Positions 10,844 to 20,717 of a stretch of DNA of 64,000 nucleotides are shown here, piece by piece. The notes below the pieces were generated by a model, which saw nothing but the letters and a program-made list of their open reading frames with translations, ran no database searches and was not told the DNA's origin. Both the position numbers and the translations under genes were made by a program. The stretch lies in assembly GCA_910589415.1 (NCBI GenBank), contig OU342639.1, positions 16,066,268 through 16,130,267 on the forward strand, given 5' to 3'. Positions within the stretch are counted from its first letter, which is position 1. Each line of letters starts with the position of its first letter. The stretch is from Malachius bipustulatus. Lineage: Eukaryota > Arthropoda > Insecta > Coleoptera > Melyridae.

Positions 10844-12109
10844 TTATTTAGTACTGCTGAAAAAAAAAACTTCAATATTCTCGCATTCGAATAGCCACCT
10901 TTTTAATAATTTTTTGAAAGTTTCAAATGTACTTTCTTTTATATCTTTAGGTAGTGCCGTGTATATTTTGGAACTTATATATGTGTAAAATCGCCTAAAA
11001 ATCTCCTTCTGTGGTTTCGTAGTCTCGAACTTCATGGCATTTCTTAACTTTTCAACGTATATATTTTTTCTTATGTCTTTATTTGTACGATAGAATTTAG
11101 TTAATATCTTGTAGAAGTATAAATGTCTTAAAGGTAAAATATTCAATGTTTTGAACAAGGGAAATGCACTGTCAAGTTTTCTCTTTTTGCATATTATTCT
11201 GATTATATGTTTTTGACTTATCATCAGGGGTAGGATTTCATTTTTGTATGCTCCTCCCCAGTTTTCTATACCATACTGTAATCTGGAATTTACAAGGGCG
11301 TAATAAACATGTATTAACACTTGTTTTGGGCATAGTGACTTGATAAAATAAAATTTTCTAACTAAAAACTCCATTTCCTTTTTTAATTTTGTAATATGAC
11401 TCTTCCAGGTTAGATTCGAATCTATTAAAGTACCTAAATATCTAATTACTTCTGTTTTTTGGAGAGGCTGACATTTACAATTATTTAGTGATTCGTCGCA
11501 GGTTAAGGAGTGATTAAAGATAACTGTTTCGTCTTGTTTTTTACTTCGCAACGAAAATTTCATGTATTTTGTTTTTCCTATATTTATGTTCATACAGTTC
11601 TTTGAGAACCACCACTTTAATTTTCTTAAGTCATGTTCCATCACTGATTTAATTTCCCGTAGAGAATCAGCAACATAAACAAGTGCGGTATCGTCTGCAA
11701 AAGATATTATTTTTCCTTCGAATTCTCCTTCACACAACTCATTTATATAAATTAGGAATAAAACAGCTGATAAGGTAGACCCTTGGGGCACCCCAGTTGT
11801 GATTAGTTTAGTGTCACTTAAAGTTTTATTTATTTTTGTTTGTAGTTTTCTATTACTTAAGAAACTTTTGAACCACTCATTCACTATACCTCTAATTCCT
11901 GCTTTACTGAGTTTCTCTAATAAAATGTCATGATCTACAGTGTCAAAAGCTTTCTGAATATCGATGAACATTGCAGAAGTCTGTTTACTTTCATTGATTC
12001 CGTCATATACATTTTTTGTTAGTTGCAGTAGGGCACTTTCAGAATTTTTCCCTTCTCTATATCCGTACTGGTTGTTACTAAAATAATTGTTTTTCTCAAG
12101 AAATTTCAC
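10844..12109 (-). CDS. CR1-like ORF2, 3' part: reverse transcriptase
   Basis: A 421-codon frame covering most of the RT domain: NNQYGYREGKNSESAL, IDIQKAFDTVDHDIL (motif A with catalytic Asp), GVPQGSTLSAVLFLIYINEL (motif B), IISFADDTALVY (motif C, FADD intact), then a GKTKYMKF block and YLGTLID with the C-terminal region. It continues the upstream frame (12109-13734) after a one-base slip, so it is the second half of a single ORF2 rather than a separate gene. Its first Met is probably not a start. RT makes the DNA copy at the target site. Confidence 0.85.
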   Translation of the reverse strand: MKFLEKNNYFSNNQYGYREGKNSESALLQLTKNVYDGINESKQTSAMFIDIQKAFDTVDHDILLEKLSKAGIRGIVNEWFKSFLSNRKLQTKINKTLSDTKLITTGVPQGSTLSAVLFLIYINELCEGEFEGKIISFADDTALVYVADSLREIKSVMEHDLRKLKWWFSKNCMNINIGKTKYMKFSLRSKKQDETVIFNHSLTCDESLNNCKCQPLQKTEVIRYLGTLIDSNLTWKSHITKLKKEMEFLVRKFYFIKSLCPKQVLIHVYYALVNSRLQYGIENWGGAYKNEILPLMISQKHIIRIICKKRKLDSAFPLFKTLNILPLRHLYFYKILTKFYRTNKDIRKNIYVEKLRNAMKFETTKPQKEIFRRFYTYISSKIYTALPKDIKESTFETFKKLLKRWLFECENIEVFFFSSTK

Positions 12110-13734
12110 TAACCTTTTTTTATAACTTTTTCTATAATTTTTGAGAAGATTGATAATAACGTTATTGGTCTGTAATTGTTAAGCAAGGTTTTTTCTCCAC
12201 ATTTGTGAATAGGCACGCAAATTCCTTTTTTGAGTGCGTCTGGAAAGGTCCCTGTCTCTATACTTACATTGCATATATGTGTCATAAGTTCCGAGATTAC
12301 TACCGAAGATGATTTTATCAATTTAGCTCCTATTCCATCATAGCCTGCAGAACTATCGTTTCTTAAATGTTTTATAATACTTTGTATTTCGTTGACGTCA
12401 GTCAATTCTATAGATACAGACTTACAAATTCGACTTTCTCTGAAATAATTTTTGTATTTTTGATCTACGTTAAATGGTGACTGTTCTGTACTATTTTTTA
12501 TGTCTTTCGGTACTTGTAAAAAGAATTCATTAAAACTATCTGCTATTTCTTGTTCGTCTGTTATTTTAATTCCCTCACTTGTTGTTATCTCATTTATATT
12601 TTGTTTTTTTTCCCTTGACCCTAATAGTTTGTCTACAATTTTCCATTGTTCCCTATTCCCACTACAATTTTCAAATAAACTTGTATAATATTGTTCTTTT
12701 GCTTTTCTAATTTCTGTAAGTAGATTGTTTCTGTATGTGTTATAATATGTTTTCAAATTATATTGCGGACTCTGTCGTAATTTTTTATAAAGTCTATTTT
12801 TTGCCTCTATTTTGCTTACTATACTATCGGTTATCCATGGTTTTCTCTTGGCTACATAATTTTGTACTGATATTTGTTGTTTCTCTATTGATAAATTTAG
12901 AGAAAATTTTATTCTAGTTTCAAACGTATCGAATGCCTTGTTTACATCTTTAGCATTATATACGTCTGACCAATCCATATTAACTAGTAGATTACTAAAC
13001 TTTTCAAAATTGATTTTTTCTTTTATTTGATTATTATCTTTGTTAATGTTCTGTTTAAATTGTTTATGTAGCATTGTGACTATTATCATATCGTGGTCTG
13101 TTATACCAGTTTTTTCGACATGCGAATTGAAAGTAATATCGTTTTTGTTTCCTTGAAGAAATCTTACAAAAAAATGGTCGATGCATGTTGCAGTATTTTC
13201 TGTTACTCTGGTTGGAGTATTTATTAATGATTCCAAACCAAAACTAGACAAAAGAAGCTTGTATTTATCCACTATGAAAGAGTCTTCTAGAAGATCAATA
13301 TTCATGTCCCCTGTCAACATTAAAATTTTGTTGTTTAGATTTGGTAAACAATTTTCTAATTCTGTGAGAAATAGATGCATCGAATATTCCTGAAGTCTGT
13401 AAATAGCTAACATAGCAATCTCTATGTTTTTTAGTTTTAATTCGAGTAATACACAATCTGCTGAGAGAATATTAATGTATTCCTTTTTTACTATTTCAAA
13501 TTCATTTGATATATACACAAGAACTCCTCCAGACCTACTTTTTGAGTTGCAGTTTGCAATAATCTGATATCCATCTATTTGATAATTACTTATTTCATCA
13601 TCGTAAATCCAAATTTCAGTTAAAATTATCATTTGAGGCGCAGGGTAATTTATATTTATCTCAGCCATAAACATTTCAAAATTTTTTCTCATACTTCTAA
13701 TATTTTGCTGAATGCAGATTATTTTATCTGTCAT
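12109..13734 (-). CDS. CR1-like ORF2, 5' part: APE endonuclease and RT start
   Basis: A 541-codon frame starting with MTDKIICIQQNIRSMRKNF. The endonuclease motifs are all there: QQNIRS (Asn), ILTEIW (Glu), RSGGVLVY, GDMNIDLL (Asp/Asn), TATCIDHFF and ITDHDMI (Asp-His). The frame then reaches the start of RT (GICVPIHKCGEKTLLNNYRP) and ends in a stop just after FSKIIEKVIKK. There a run of seven A's (plus-strand T's 12115-12121) would need one more base to join the next frame. The start ATG overlaps the stop of the small frame upstream as ATGA. Confidence 0.85.
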   Translation of the reverse strand: MTDKIICIQQNIRSMRKNFEMFMAEININYPAPQMIILTEIWIYDDEISNYQIDGYQIIANCNSKSRSGGVLVYISNEFEIVKKEYINILSADCVLLELKLKNIEIAMLAIYRLQEYSMHLFLTELENCLPNLNNKILMLTGDMNIDLLEDSFIVDKYKLLLSSFGLESLINTPTRVTENTATCIDHFFVRFLQGNKNDITFNSHVEKTGITDHDMIIVTMLHKQFKQNINKDNNQIKEKINFEKFSNLLVNMDWSDVYNAKDVNKAFDTFETRIKFSLNLSIEKQQISVQNYVAKRKPWITDSIVSKIEAKNRLYKKLRQSPQYNLKTYYNTYRNNLLTEIRKAKEQYYTSLFENCSGNREQWKIVDKLLGSREKKQNINEITTSEGIKITDEQEIADSFNEFFLQVPKDIKNSTEQSPFNVDQKYKNYFRESRICKSVSIELTDVNEIQSIIKHLRNDSSAGYDGIGAKLIKSSSVVISELMTHICNVSIETGTFPDALKKGICVPIHKCGEKTLLNNYRPITLLSIFSKIIEKVIKKG

Positions 13735-14129
13735 TGTTTTTGTCTAAAGATTATACGGTACTTAATACTACAGCTAAACATACGGTTTTTTTTTCCAAAT
13801 ACAGTAACAAAAACTAGAAAATTCCCTACCTTACCTAATAATACGTACATTCTACATTTACCCGAAAATAAAAGCAAAAAATTTCTCTGTTCCTTTTTGA
13901 TACAACAACACCCTATAAATTTTCCTAAATATAACTCTGAAAATAAGAAGTTTATTATTCTACCTAATAAGTATAAGCTGAAATTGTTACCACAGGAGGG
14001 ACATTTTCTGCTTTGTTTATTTTTACCTCCTGTTGTTTTTAAATCAAACATATTCTTCCCCCTACACCGAACAATGAACAAAAAAGAAAAAAGATCTAGA
14101 ATCTTGCAAATAAACTTAATATCTAACAT
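13731..14129 (-). CDS. Small middle ORF of the CR1-like LINE, unknown
   Basis: A 132-codon frame fills the gap between ORF1 (stop at 14157) and ORF2 (start at 13734). It begins 27 bp after the ORF1 stop and its stop overlaps the ORF2 start as ATGA. It has one CPSCGNNF pair of cysteines, a few more Cys, and several hydrophobic stretches. I recognise no family. The opposite strand is also open here (13633-14169), so low stop density may be chance. Whether it is translated is unknown. Confidence 0.35.
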   Translation of the reverse strand: MLDIKFICKILDLFSFLFIVRCRGKNMFDLKTTGGKNKQSRKCPSCGNNFSLYLLGRIINFLFSELYLGKFIGCCCIKKEQRNFLLLFSGKCRMYVLLGKVGNFLVFVTVFGKKNRMFSCSIKYRIIFRQKQ

Positions 14130-14156
14130 TTTCTTGCGGGTTTTTGTAATTTCGAA

Positions 14157-15128
14157 CTATGATAATTGACTCACGTTTTCCATCGTATTTAGATTAATTA
14201 CTGGACTACCTTCGTTTTTTCGTATTAGAATTTTTCCGTTTCGAATCCACAGGAACTTATAATTTTTATTCTTCTTCGCCTCTCTTGCTGCTGCTAGGAC
14301 TTTTTTCCTTGCCGGGCACAAAGATTCATTTATATATACTGGCGAGTCATTATTCAGGTTCATGTGTCTAGTGGAGAAGGTTCTTTTGATACGTCTTTTT
14401 TTCAGGATTTCCTCTTTATCTAGCCTTCTAGTGAGTACACATATTATTGGTCTTGGTCCCTGTGTAGCTTGAGATTTTTTGGGCCTATAGCATGTATCAA
14501 TCATTTGTGGTGTTATAGGATAATCTAGTCCTTTTCCAATTATTTCCATCGTGTGTATTACATCTTCGTTCGGAACTTCTGGCATTCCATATATTTCTAG
14601 CATGTGGGATCTAGCACTCTGTTCTGTTTCGTCTATTCGATGCTGCATCTCTTCAAGTTTCTTTTTAAGACCTAAGTTTTCTGTTGTTAGCTCCTCTATT
14701 TTCGTTAGACAGATTTCAAGTCTTTTATCCTGTGTGTCTAATTTCGTCTTGACTTCAGCTATCATTGTATGACAAAGATCGACGGATGTTCCTAATTCTC
14801 GATCCATTTTTTTTACATCTTGTCGCAATTCATTTATGACTGCTACTACATCTTTTAGTGAAATATTTCCAGTTTCGGCTCCGGTTTCAAGTGATCTGCT
14901 AAGTCTCTTGTCTTTAACACATGGTTCACAAAACCAATCCTTCTTGTCTTTCTTCAAATAGTTCAAATCTTCATCTTTCAACTTCGTACATGATGTATGG
15001 AATTTCCCTTTACAGGCATTGCACATTATTTCCAACTGTCCTCTCAGCGATTTCAGACAAATTTTGCAGGACATTTTGGGTTGAATTATTCGAACGCAAC
15101 AATAATAATTATCCTTAGTACATTTCAC
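14157..15128 (-). CDS. CR1-like ORF1: PHD finger plus coiled coil
   Basis: 323 codons. Residues about 20-70 form a PHD-type zinc finger (C-x2-C, C-x2-C-x4-H-x2-C, then WFCEPC). Residues about 95-170 are a coiled coil (IEELTTENLGLKKKLEEMQH). After SARSHMLEIYGMPE comes a domain like the LINE ORF1 / baculovirus FP-type RNA-binding region, ending YKFLWIRNGKILIR. A second Met at residue 19 (MSCKIC) could be the true start. ORF1 proteins bind element RNA; the PHD finger may bind chromatin, which is inference from the family. The frame is intact. Confidence 0.8.
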   Translation of the reverse strand: MKCTKDNYYCCVRIIQPKMSCKICLKSLRGQLEIMCNACKGKFHTSCTKLKDEDLNYLKKDKKDWFCEPCVKDKRLSRSLETGAETGNISLKDVVAVINELRQDVKKMDRELGTSVDLCHTMIAEVKTKLDTQDKRLEICLTKIEELTTENLGLKKKLEEMQHRIDETEQSARSHMLEIYGMPEVPNEDVIHTMEIIGKGLDYPITPQMIDTCYRPKKSQATQGPRPIICVLTRRLDKEEILKKRRIKRTFSTRHMNLNNDSPVYINESLCPARKKVLAAAREAKKNKNYKFLWIRNGKILIRKNEGSPVINLNTMENVSQLS

Positions 15129-15322
15129 ACTGTTGAATTTGAATTTATTTTAGTAATAAAGTTATACCATTGAAACACCATAATTTGAAGCGGGTTATCA
15201 CTATCATATCAGAGGACTGATAATTTGGCTCCGTTCTCATCGACGGTCGAATGAAGAATGATTACAATCAAGTACAATTAATACATAATTATTAAATCTG
15301 TCAAAATGTTCGGGTTTTTATA

Positions 15323-15535
15323 TAGAAACTGCGACTTCTTCTAACATTGATGTGCTGAAGTTGTTATATTTTGTCCATAAAAATATTTTTAAGTTTTCTT
15401 CGTTATATTTTGTATTTGTCAGATCACGCTTGGAGTATGGGGCCCTTTTTGGTATCCCATGTACAACATTCATTCACGTAGACGTCTTGGAGGGCGTCCA
15501 GAGGAGATTTCTGAAGATGTTGTCATTTAAAATTA
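15323..15535 (+). pseudogene. Element A RT C-terminal segment
   Basis: After removal of the CR1-like LINE the frame continues from 10482. It reads SSNIDVLKLLYFVHKNI, then VRSRLEYGALF and VQRRFLKMLSFK, the usual block after the RT palm in Jockey/CR1-type ORF2 (compare the fragment at 23568). The frame is broken at 15536 by the TIR element. Confidence 0.7.
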
Positions 15536-17846
15536 CGGTGTGGCTAGAGTTCCGCCGGCGGAATTGTGCATTTAAAATTAGAGTTCCGCCGTGCGGCGGA
15601 AGTTCATAATAATAATCCAGAAATCCGCCGAAAATGTTATAATTTACGCAAGCGCGGCGGAATGATACACTTAAAATATTTGCTTTGCCGCCGCCTGGCG
15701 GCGGACAACTAACATTTGGTACTGAAATTCCGTCCAACGTCGGATTAATAGTATATTATTTTATACGGAGGGAAAGTGACACTTTTCATGGCGCGCTCGT
15801 GTTTATCAGCCGAACGAAGTGAGGCTGATAATAGAGAGCAAGCCATGAAAAGTCACTTTTCCTCCAAATAAAATATACTATTTTTTCTTCAAACGTGGGC
15901 AAATTTAAGCAAGAACATCATTTTTAATTGAAGGAAAGCGAATTTTCAAAAGGTTTGGACTGGTATAAGTAGGTGAGTATGGAGTATGGGCTGCTTCTAT
16001 AGAAACGCGGCGCTGTCAAATTGACACTGTCATCAACGTCAGTGAACATCGAGAAATTATTATTGAAATTATTAAAGAAAAATAATAAAATAATAATTAT
16101 GTAACTAAACTACTAATCATCGCAAAATCAAAATTAAAAACGTTATAAAAGTTTGTAAGTAACTTATAAAATTAATGATAACATCTACCTACCTCTTGCT
16201 AGACTAGTCAATTTTTTCATTTTCTGTTAATGATGATGCCAGTCAGTCAGAAGTTGAATGTTAAATATGTAGGTCATAACTGTGCACTAATACTTACCTA
16301 ATAATAAAAATATAAGATGTTGGATTCCTTTATGTACCTAGGTACCTATATGGTTATAATTATTATCCTTTTGTGTTCAATATTCAAATTTCAATACGAA
16401 ATAATAATTATTTTTGTTTACCTCGCAATAACCCAACTTTTTTTCTGACGTTTGAGCCGACTGAGCCGAGCACGAGCTCGACTCGACTAAAGTCGACTGT
16501 CGACCGTCCGGCTTCGGGTATAATTATGACGTTTCACAGAATTACTTCGTTTCGGTGTAGATTTTCCAAAGATTATTTTTGATTAATACCGAATTCCTTT
16601 TAACCTTATTAGATAATAATAAACTAGAGAGTTTTCATATCTTAAGGTTGAATTTTATTGATGAATATAGGGCCTACATTAATAAAATTTCAATAGTTGA
16701 TTCTTAATACAGGCAGCTATGTGTTTGTATGTTGATGTTGCTATGGCACCACTTTAGCTCCGGCGGAGGTAAAGTGTTGCTTGGCAACACTTTAGCTCCG
16801 GCGGAGGAAAAGTGAAACTTTGAGACCGGCTACTGAGTCGAGTAATGTCTGATTTACTGACGTTTGAAGAAAAAGGTTATTTTTTTAGTAATTTCGTCCA
16901 CAATTATTTGTCTATGTCTATAATTAGAACTGGGTGTTATAAAAACGAACACCATTCGAAATTTTTTATTGTTATGATGTTATGTAGTATACATTTAAAT
17001 TATTAGATTTGTATTTTGTCATATGAGTCTTTGTGATATTATTGAGATTTTTTTTAATTAATAAAAATCAAAAAATAAATAGTTATTATGGAGGGACAAC
17101 CGGATTGGTCTTGAAAGTACATAGTTAAAAAAAATAGTACATCGCAGTTTGAAATAAAAGTGTCAAAAAAATTTAAAGACTTCAAAAAACACGATTTAAA
17201 ATTTTTAAACTTAAAAATTAATCCAACACTAATTTTTTGTGTAATATATTCTGTGAAGGCCAAAAAAACTTTTAGAAAAAAAGATTTAATTCGGACCATT
17301 TTCAAAAAAGTTATACAGGATGTTTCATTAATCAGTGCAGCAAATTCAATTGAAGATTCCTTGCTGAATTTTAAGGGGGGTTAGTCATAAAAAAATTTCT
17401 TAAAGCCTCCCCTAAGAAGTTACATCCCCTTAAAGTAAAGGTAAAAAATTCACATTTATCGATTTTTTTCTGAAATGACTTGAAATAAAAAAAAGACGGC
17501 TAGGTATTCGAATACTACTACCAGGAAGCCTCCATAATTACATAATTTTATCCACCCTTGTTCTCTGCAAGGGCGTGAATCATACTACCCCTAAAAATTT
17601 TTTTCCAGAACTTTTTCCTAATAATTTTTTTTTCATCTTTAAATTCACACTTTTGAGGGCTGTTCGATTGGAAAAAAATTTGTCTCTTAAAAATTTCACG
17701 GAACCTCATTACTTTTCCACTAAAGAAATAAAATAAATTGCATAAATTTTAAATTGTGATTTCATATACATATTTATAAAAAACACAATTTCACATTGTG
17801 TTTTTCACAATTCCACAATTCCGCCGGCGGAACTCTAGCCACACCG
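15536..17846. mobile_element. 2.3 kb DNA transposon, perfect 33-bp TIR and 9-bp duplication
   Basis: The terminal inverted repeats 15536-15568 and 17814-17846 are identical over 33 bp (core GAGTTCCGCCGGCGGAA). TTAAAATTA flanks both ends (15527-15535 and 17847-17855). A 9-bp duplication is typical of Mutator-like elements, so that is the likely class. Inside the left end are more palindromic TCCGCCG/CGGCGGA motifs (to about 15715). Further in there are hairpins around 15770-15860 (AAGTGACACTTTTCATGGC and its partner) and 16740-16820. No transposase is recognisable, so it is non-autonomous and perhaps composite (a sub-block runs about 15770-16870). Confidence 0.75.
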
Positions 17847-18170
17847 TTAAAATTAACGGAGTTTATCCTCCTCATGGAGCTAGCCAGGACGTTTTGCTTG
17901 AACAGTTTCATGTTGACACTTTGGAGGTGCGGGGTGCGGAGGAAGTTGAAGTTGTCACATTTTTGTACAACCTCTTTAAATAATAAAATTTGCTGCTCAT
18001 ATCTGCTGAGTGGGGTTAACTTCTTGATCCCGCAATTTGGGTTGAGACACTTCAGTACCTCTATTGTTCGAAGCCTAACACAAATGTGTAGTAACTTCAA
18101 TGATATTTGTAGAGATTGTGATATACACTTGATGACTTTGAATTGGTTTAAGTCTGTAGCTCGTGCAAAT
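17847..18170 (+). pseudogene. Element A C-terminal end
   Basis: The RT frame resumes after the TIR element as INGVYPPHGASQDVLLEQF, then VVTFLYNLFK. After a shift it continues SGVNFLIPQFGLR to VARAN near 18170, followed by an A-run. This matches the usual end of this LINE group (VYPPRG ... FLYNL). The A-run near 18171-18182 may be its poly(A) tail. Confidence 0.65.
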
Positions 18171-18184
18171 AAGAAAAAAAAATA

Positions 18185-19102
18185 CAGTGCGTCAGTTTTT
18201 CGAGGCTAACCATGGGTATCTCGCTTATCAGTAGAGATTAAGTTGTGACAAAGTTGCATATTTATGCTGAGTAACAATCTGAAAAAAAATCCGGATATTT
18301 TCAGTCGTTGCTGAAATAACCTGAAAAAAACTGAAGAACCGAAATTTCTTATTTTAGCCATATCTTTCTTATTTTTGGAAATTAATACATTATTTTTTGT
18401 AGGTTTACATAAGTCGCCAAGAGCATTGCTATCCATCTGACATTTCAAAGACATTCAAAGCCAACTAGATCCCGGAGTTTTCATAGCCAACTTTCGTTTT
18501 TCTTATGGCCGCCATATTAGTTTTATGTTGTTCGGTGCAGGTAAATAAAATCATGGAAACCATAAAATGAATAACATTTTTTTTAAATTCAAAAATTTTG
18601 GTATTTTTTTCGAAAAAAAATACCAACTTTTTATGCCGAATATCATAATATGTATCTATAAAAATTTAAAAAAACTTAAGGCAAGTAATATAATTTTATT
18701 AGTTTTTTATTAGTTTTTTTGGTTTCCATGATTTTTTTTATACTGAATAACATAAAAAACCAATATGGCGGCCATAAGAAAAACAAAAGTTGGCTATGAA
18801 AACTCCGGGATCTAGTTGGCTTTGAAAATTTTTGAAACATCAAATGGGTAGCTCTTGCCGACTTATGTAAGCTCACAAGAAATCATTTAATAATTTTCAA
18901 CAATAAGAAAGATATGGCAAAAATTAGAAATCTCGATTTTTCAGTTTTCTCAGGATATTTCAGCAACTACTGAAGACATCTTCAATTTTATTTCAGATTG
19001 TTATTCAACATAAAAATCCGCAACTTATTTGCCCCAATTTAACCGACCTTGTATCTCTGATAAGCTAGACACCCATGGTTAGCCTCGCAAAACGGATACC
19101 TG
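18185..19102. mobile_element. TA-flanked foldback element
   Basis: The ends CAGTGCG... and ...ACCTG are flanked by TA. The arms are long (over 300 bp each) and hold shared blocks such as GAGGCTAACCATGGGT, AACTAGATCCCGGAGTTTTC and TTATGGCCGCCATATT in opposite orientation. No coding capacity. It lies directly after the tail of element A and right before the next MITE. Confidence 0.7.
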
Positions 19103-19106
19103 TATA

Positions 19107-19682
19107 CAGGGTGATCAGTAACTCGCGCACTCCGAATACAGGGCGATATAGAGCTCATTAAAATTAAGGATATTCTGCAAAAAAAATTGAATCCAACGGT
19201 TGGTTTTCAAGTTACAGAGTTTCCCTCATCCGAGTAAAGGTAATTTTTTCAATAACCGCGCGTGATAAAGATTAATGAAAAAATCAGTTTACTGTAATGT
19301 CTGGAACGGAATACGGATACCATATAAGTCATCAATTTTTTTTTCCACAAAACCTCTTTACAGAGGAATTGAGAATGTTGGAAATCGATACGACCATATC
19401 TAAATCTGAACGAAATTTGAAGTTTGGGAACCCCCTAAACTCAACTTAGAATATAAAATATTCAAATGCCGTTCGTTGCTATGGAAATAAAAATAATAAC
19501 AATAACCATCTAACCCGAACTTCTTCATATGTTCAGTGCAGTGTTGCCACCTTTTTGTTTATAAAAATGGTCATATCTTTGGAAGAAAAGAACTTACAAC
19601 ACTGCAGTAAGACAATTTACCACTCTTAAAAAGTGAAGTTTACCGCAGCATGCTCCGAGTGCGCGAGTTACTGATCACCCTG
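19107..19682. mobile_element. TA-flanked MITE (GATCAGTAACTCGCGCAC family)
   Basis: Left end CAGGGTGATCAGTAACTCG and right end CGAGTTACTGATCACCCTG, both bordered by TA. The 576-bp body has no recognisable protein. It shares the TATA border with the previous element, so one landed at the edge of the other. Confidence 0.75.
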
Positions 19683-19683
19683 T

Positions 19684-20717
19684 ATAAACGAGGAGCGGTA
19701 AATTCTATATTTTCACGAATAATTCAAGCAGGCCTAGCGACAAATTCCTGTCAAAACAAAAAGTATTTTTTTATATACACAAATGATTAAGCACTTTCTT
19801 AATGCCAATAAAAGTTAGCGAAACACTCCCTAAAAACTATTTGTTTATCAAAAATTTCATTTTGCGTTTGGACAGAAATTTGCTATTAGGCTTGTTCTAA
19901 TTATTTGTGCCAATTTTGAATTTACCGGTTCTTGTTTCTTTTAGTGTATTTTTTAGTAAAAAAATTCACTATTGAGGACGACATCACTTTTTTTAGTTTT
20001 GTTATACATTAAGACAGCTACAGCGAAACACCCTGCCTGTCTTTTAACAAAAGAAGCAATTTTATCAAAACTAATTAACGGAAAAAAGCAATGCGCGTGT
20101 TGATTTGCTAAAACTGCTTCGCTAACTTCATGTAGGTATCTACTAGGTACATATAATTATGAGCGTATTATCGTATCGTATAAAGAGGGTACAAGTTGTA
20201 AAATTTAAGGAACAGATGTAATACACATTCACGTTACTAATACTACTATAATAAATTAATACTCCTCGATTTTTATTATGCAAACATTTACACCATTCGA
20301 GTAATTACCTGATAATCTGTTAATAAAATTAATTAGAAATTAATGAATTATTTAAGAACAGATAGAGTAATACAGAGTGTAAAACTCACATTATTCGTGT
20401 AGGTCTGATGGATTCGCTCGATTATTCAGCATCACCAGATTGAAAGAAATCCTTCTTTTGGTAACTTCTCAAATGCATGTTCATCGTGTCATTCGTGTCA
20501 ATGTACTACCAAGGTTGCCAACTGATTTATTATTTTATCTCGCTCGAGAAAACTGTGGTTTTTTCCTGTAAAAGCGGAACAATAATTGCAAAAATTTCGC
20601 TCAGATGGACAGCAGCTTCTGTCGGATCTCTTACAGATCAGTGCTATTCTACGCCCCTACAAAGGTTTAGATGCTTCCTCGCTCTTACAAAGATCTAGGC
20701 TACCTCGCTCCAATATA
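19684..20717. other. No gene seen; repeat scraps
   Basis: 19720-20130 resembles 5560-6000. The rest is AT-rich with no supported reading frame or RNA gene. Confidence 0.55.

Larger units (their letters stand above)
10483..15322 (-). mobile_element. CR1-like LINE, nearly full length, inserted in element A
   Basis: About 4.84 kb on the minus strand, bordered by TAGAAA on both sides (10477-10482 and 15323-15328), which I read as its target duplication. It has a 194-bp 5' leader, ORF1 with a PHD finger and coiled coil, and ORF2 with endonuclease and reverse transcriptase. The 3' end is an (ATT)n-type tail. PHD fingers in ORF1 are known from CR1-like elements. The only coding damage I see in ORF2 is one missing base in an A-run, so the insertion is recent compared with its host. 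Confidence 0.85.
6200..18184 (+). mobile_element. Decayed non-LTR retrotransposon (element A) split by four insertions
   Basis: Pieces of one LINE lie in order on the + strand: ORF1 start (6200-6344), ORF1 middle (7067-7460), endonuclease (7470-7953 and 8730-8850), linker and reverse transcriptase (8850-10482), RT end (15323-15535) and C-terminal part (17847-18170). At each break the flanks continue the same protein once the intruder and one copy of the target duplication are removed. Frameshifts and stops (for example HADD in place of the usual F/YADD) show it is old and dead. It resembles the Jockey/CR1 group; I cannot place the clade. Confidence 0.8.

Noticed and set aside
13633..14169. 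178-codon frame on the + strand opposite the CR1-like LINE
   Set aside because: It lies antisense across the start of ORF2 and the inter-ORF gap, has no recognisable motif and a biased Lys/Asn/Phe composition.
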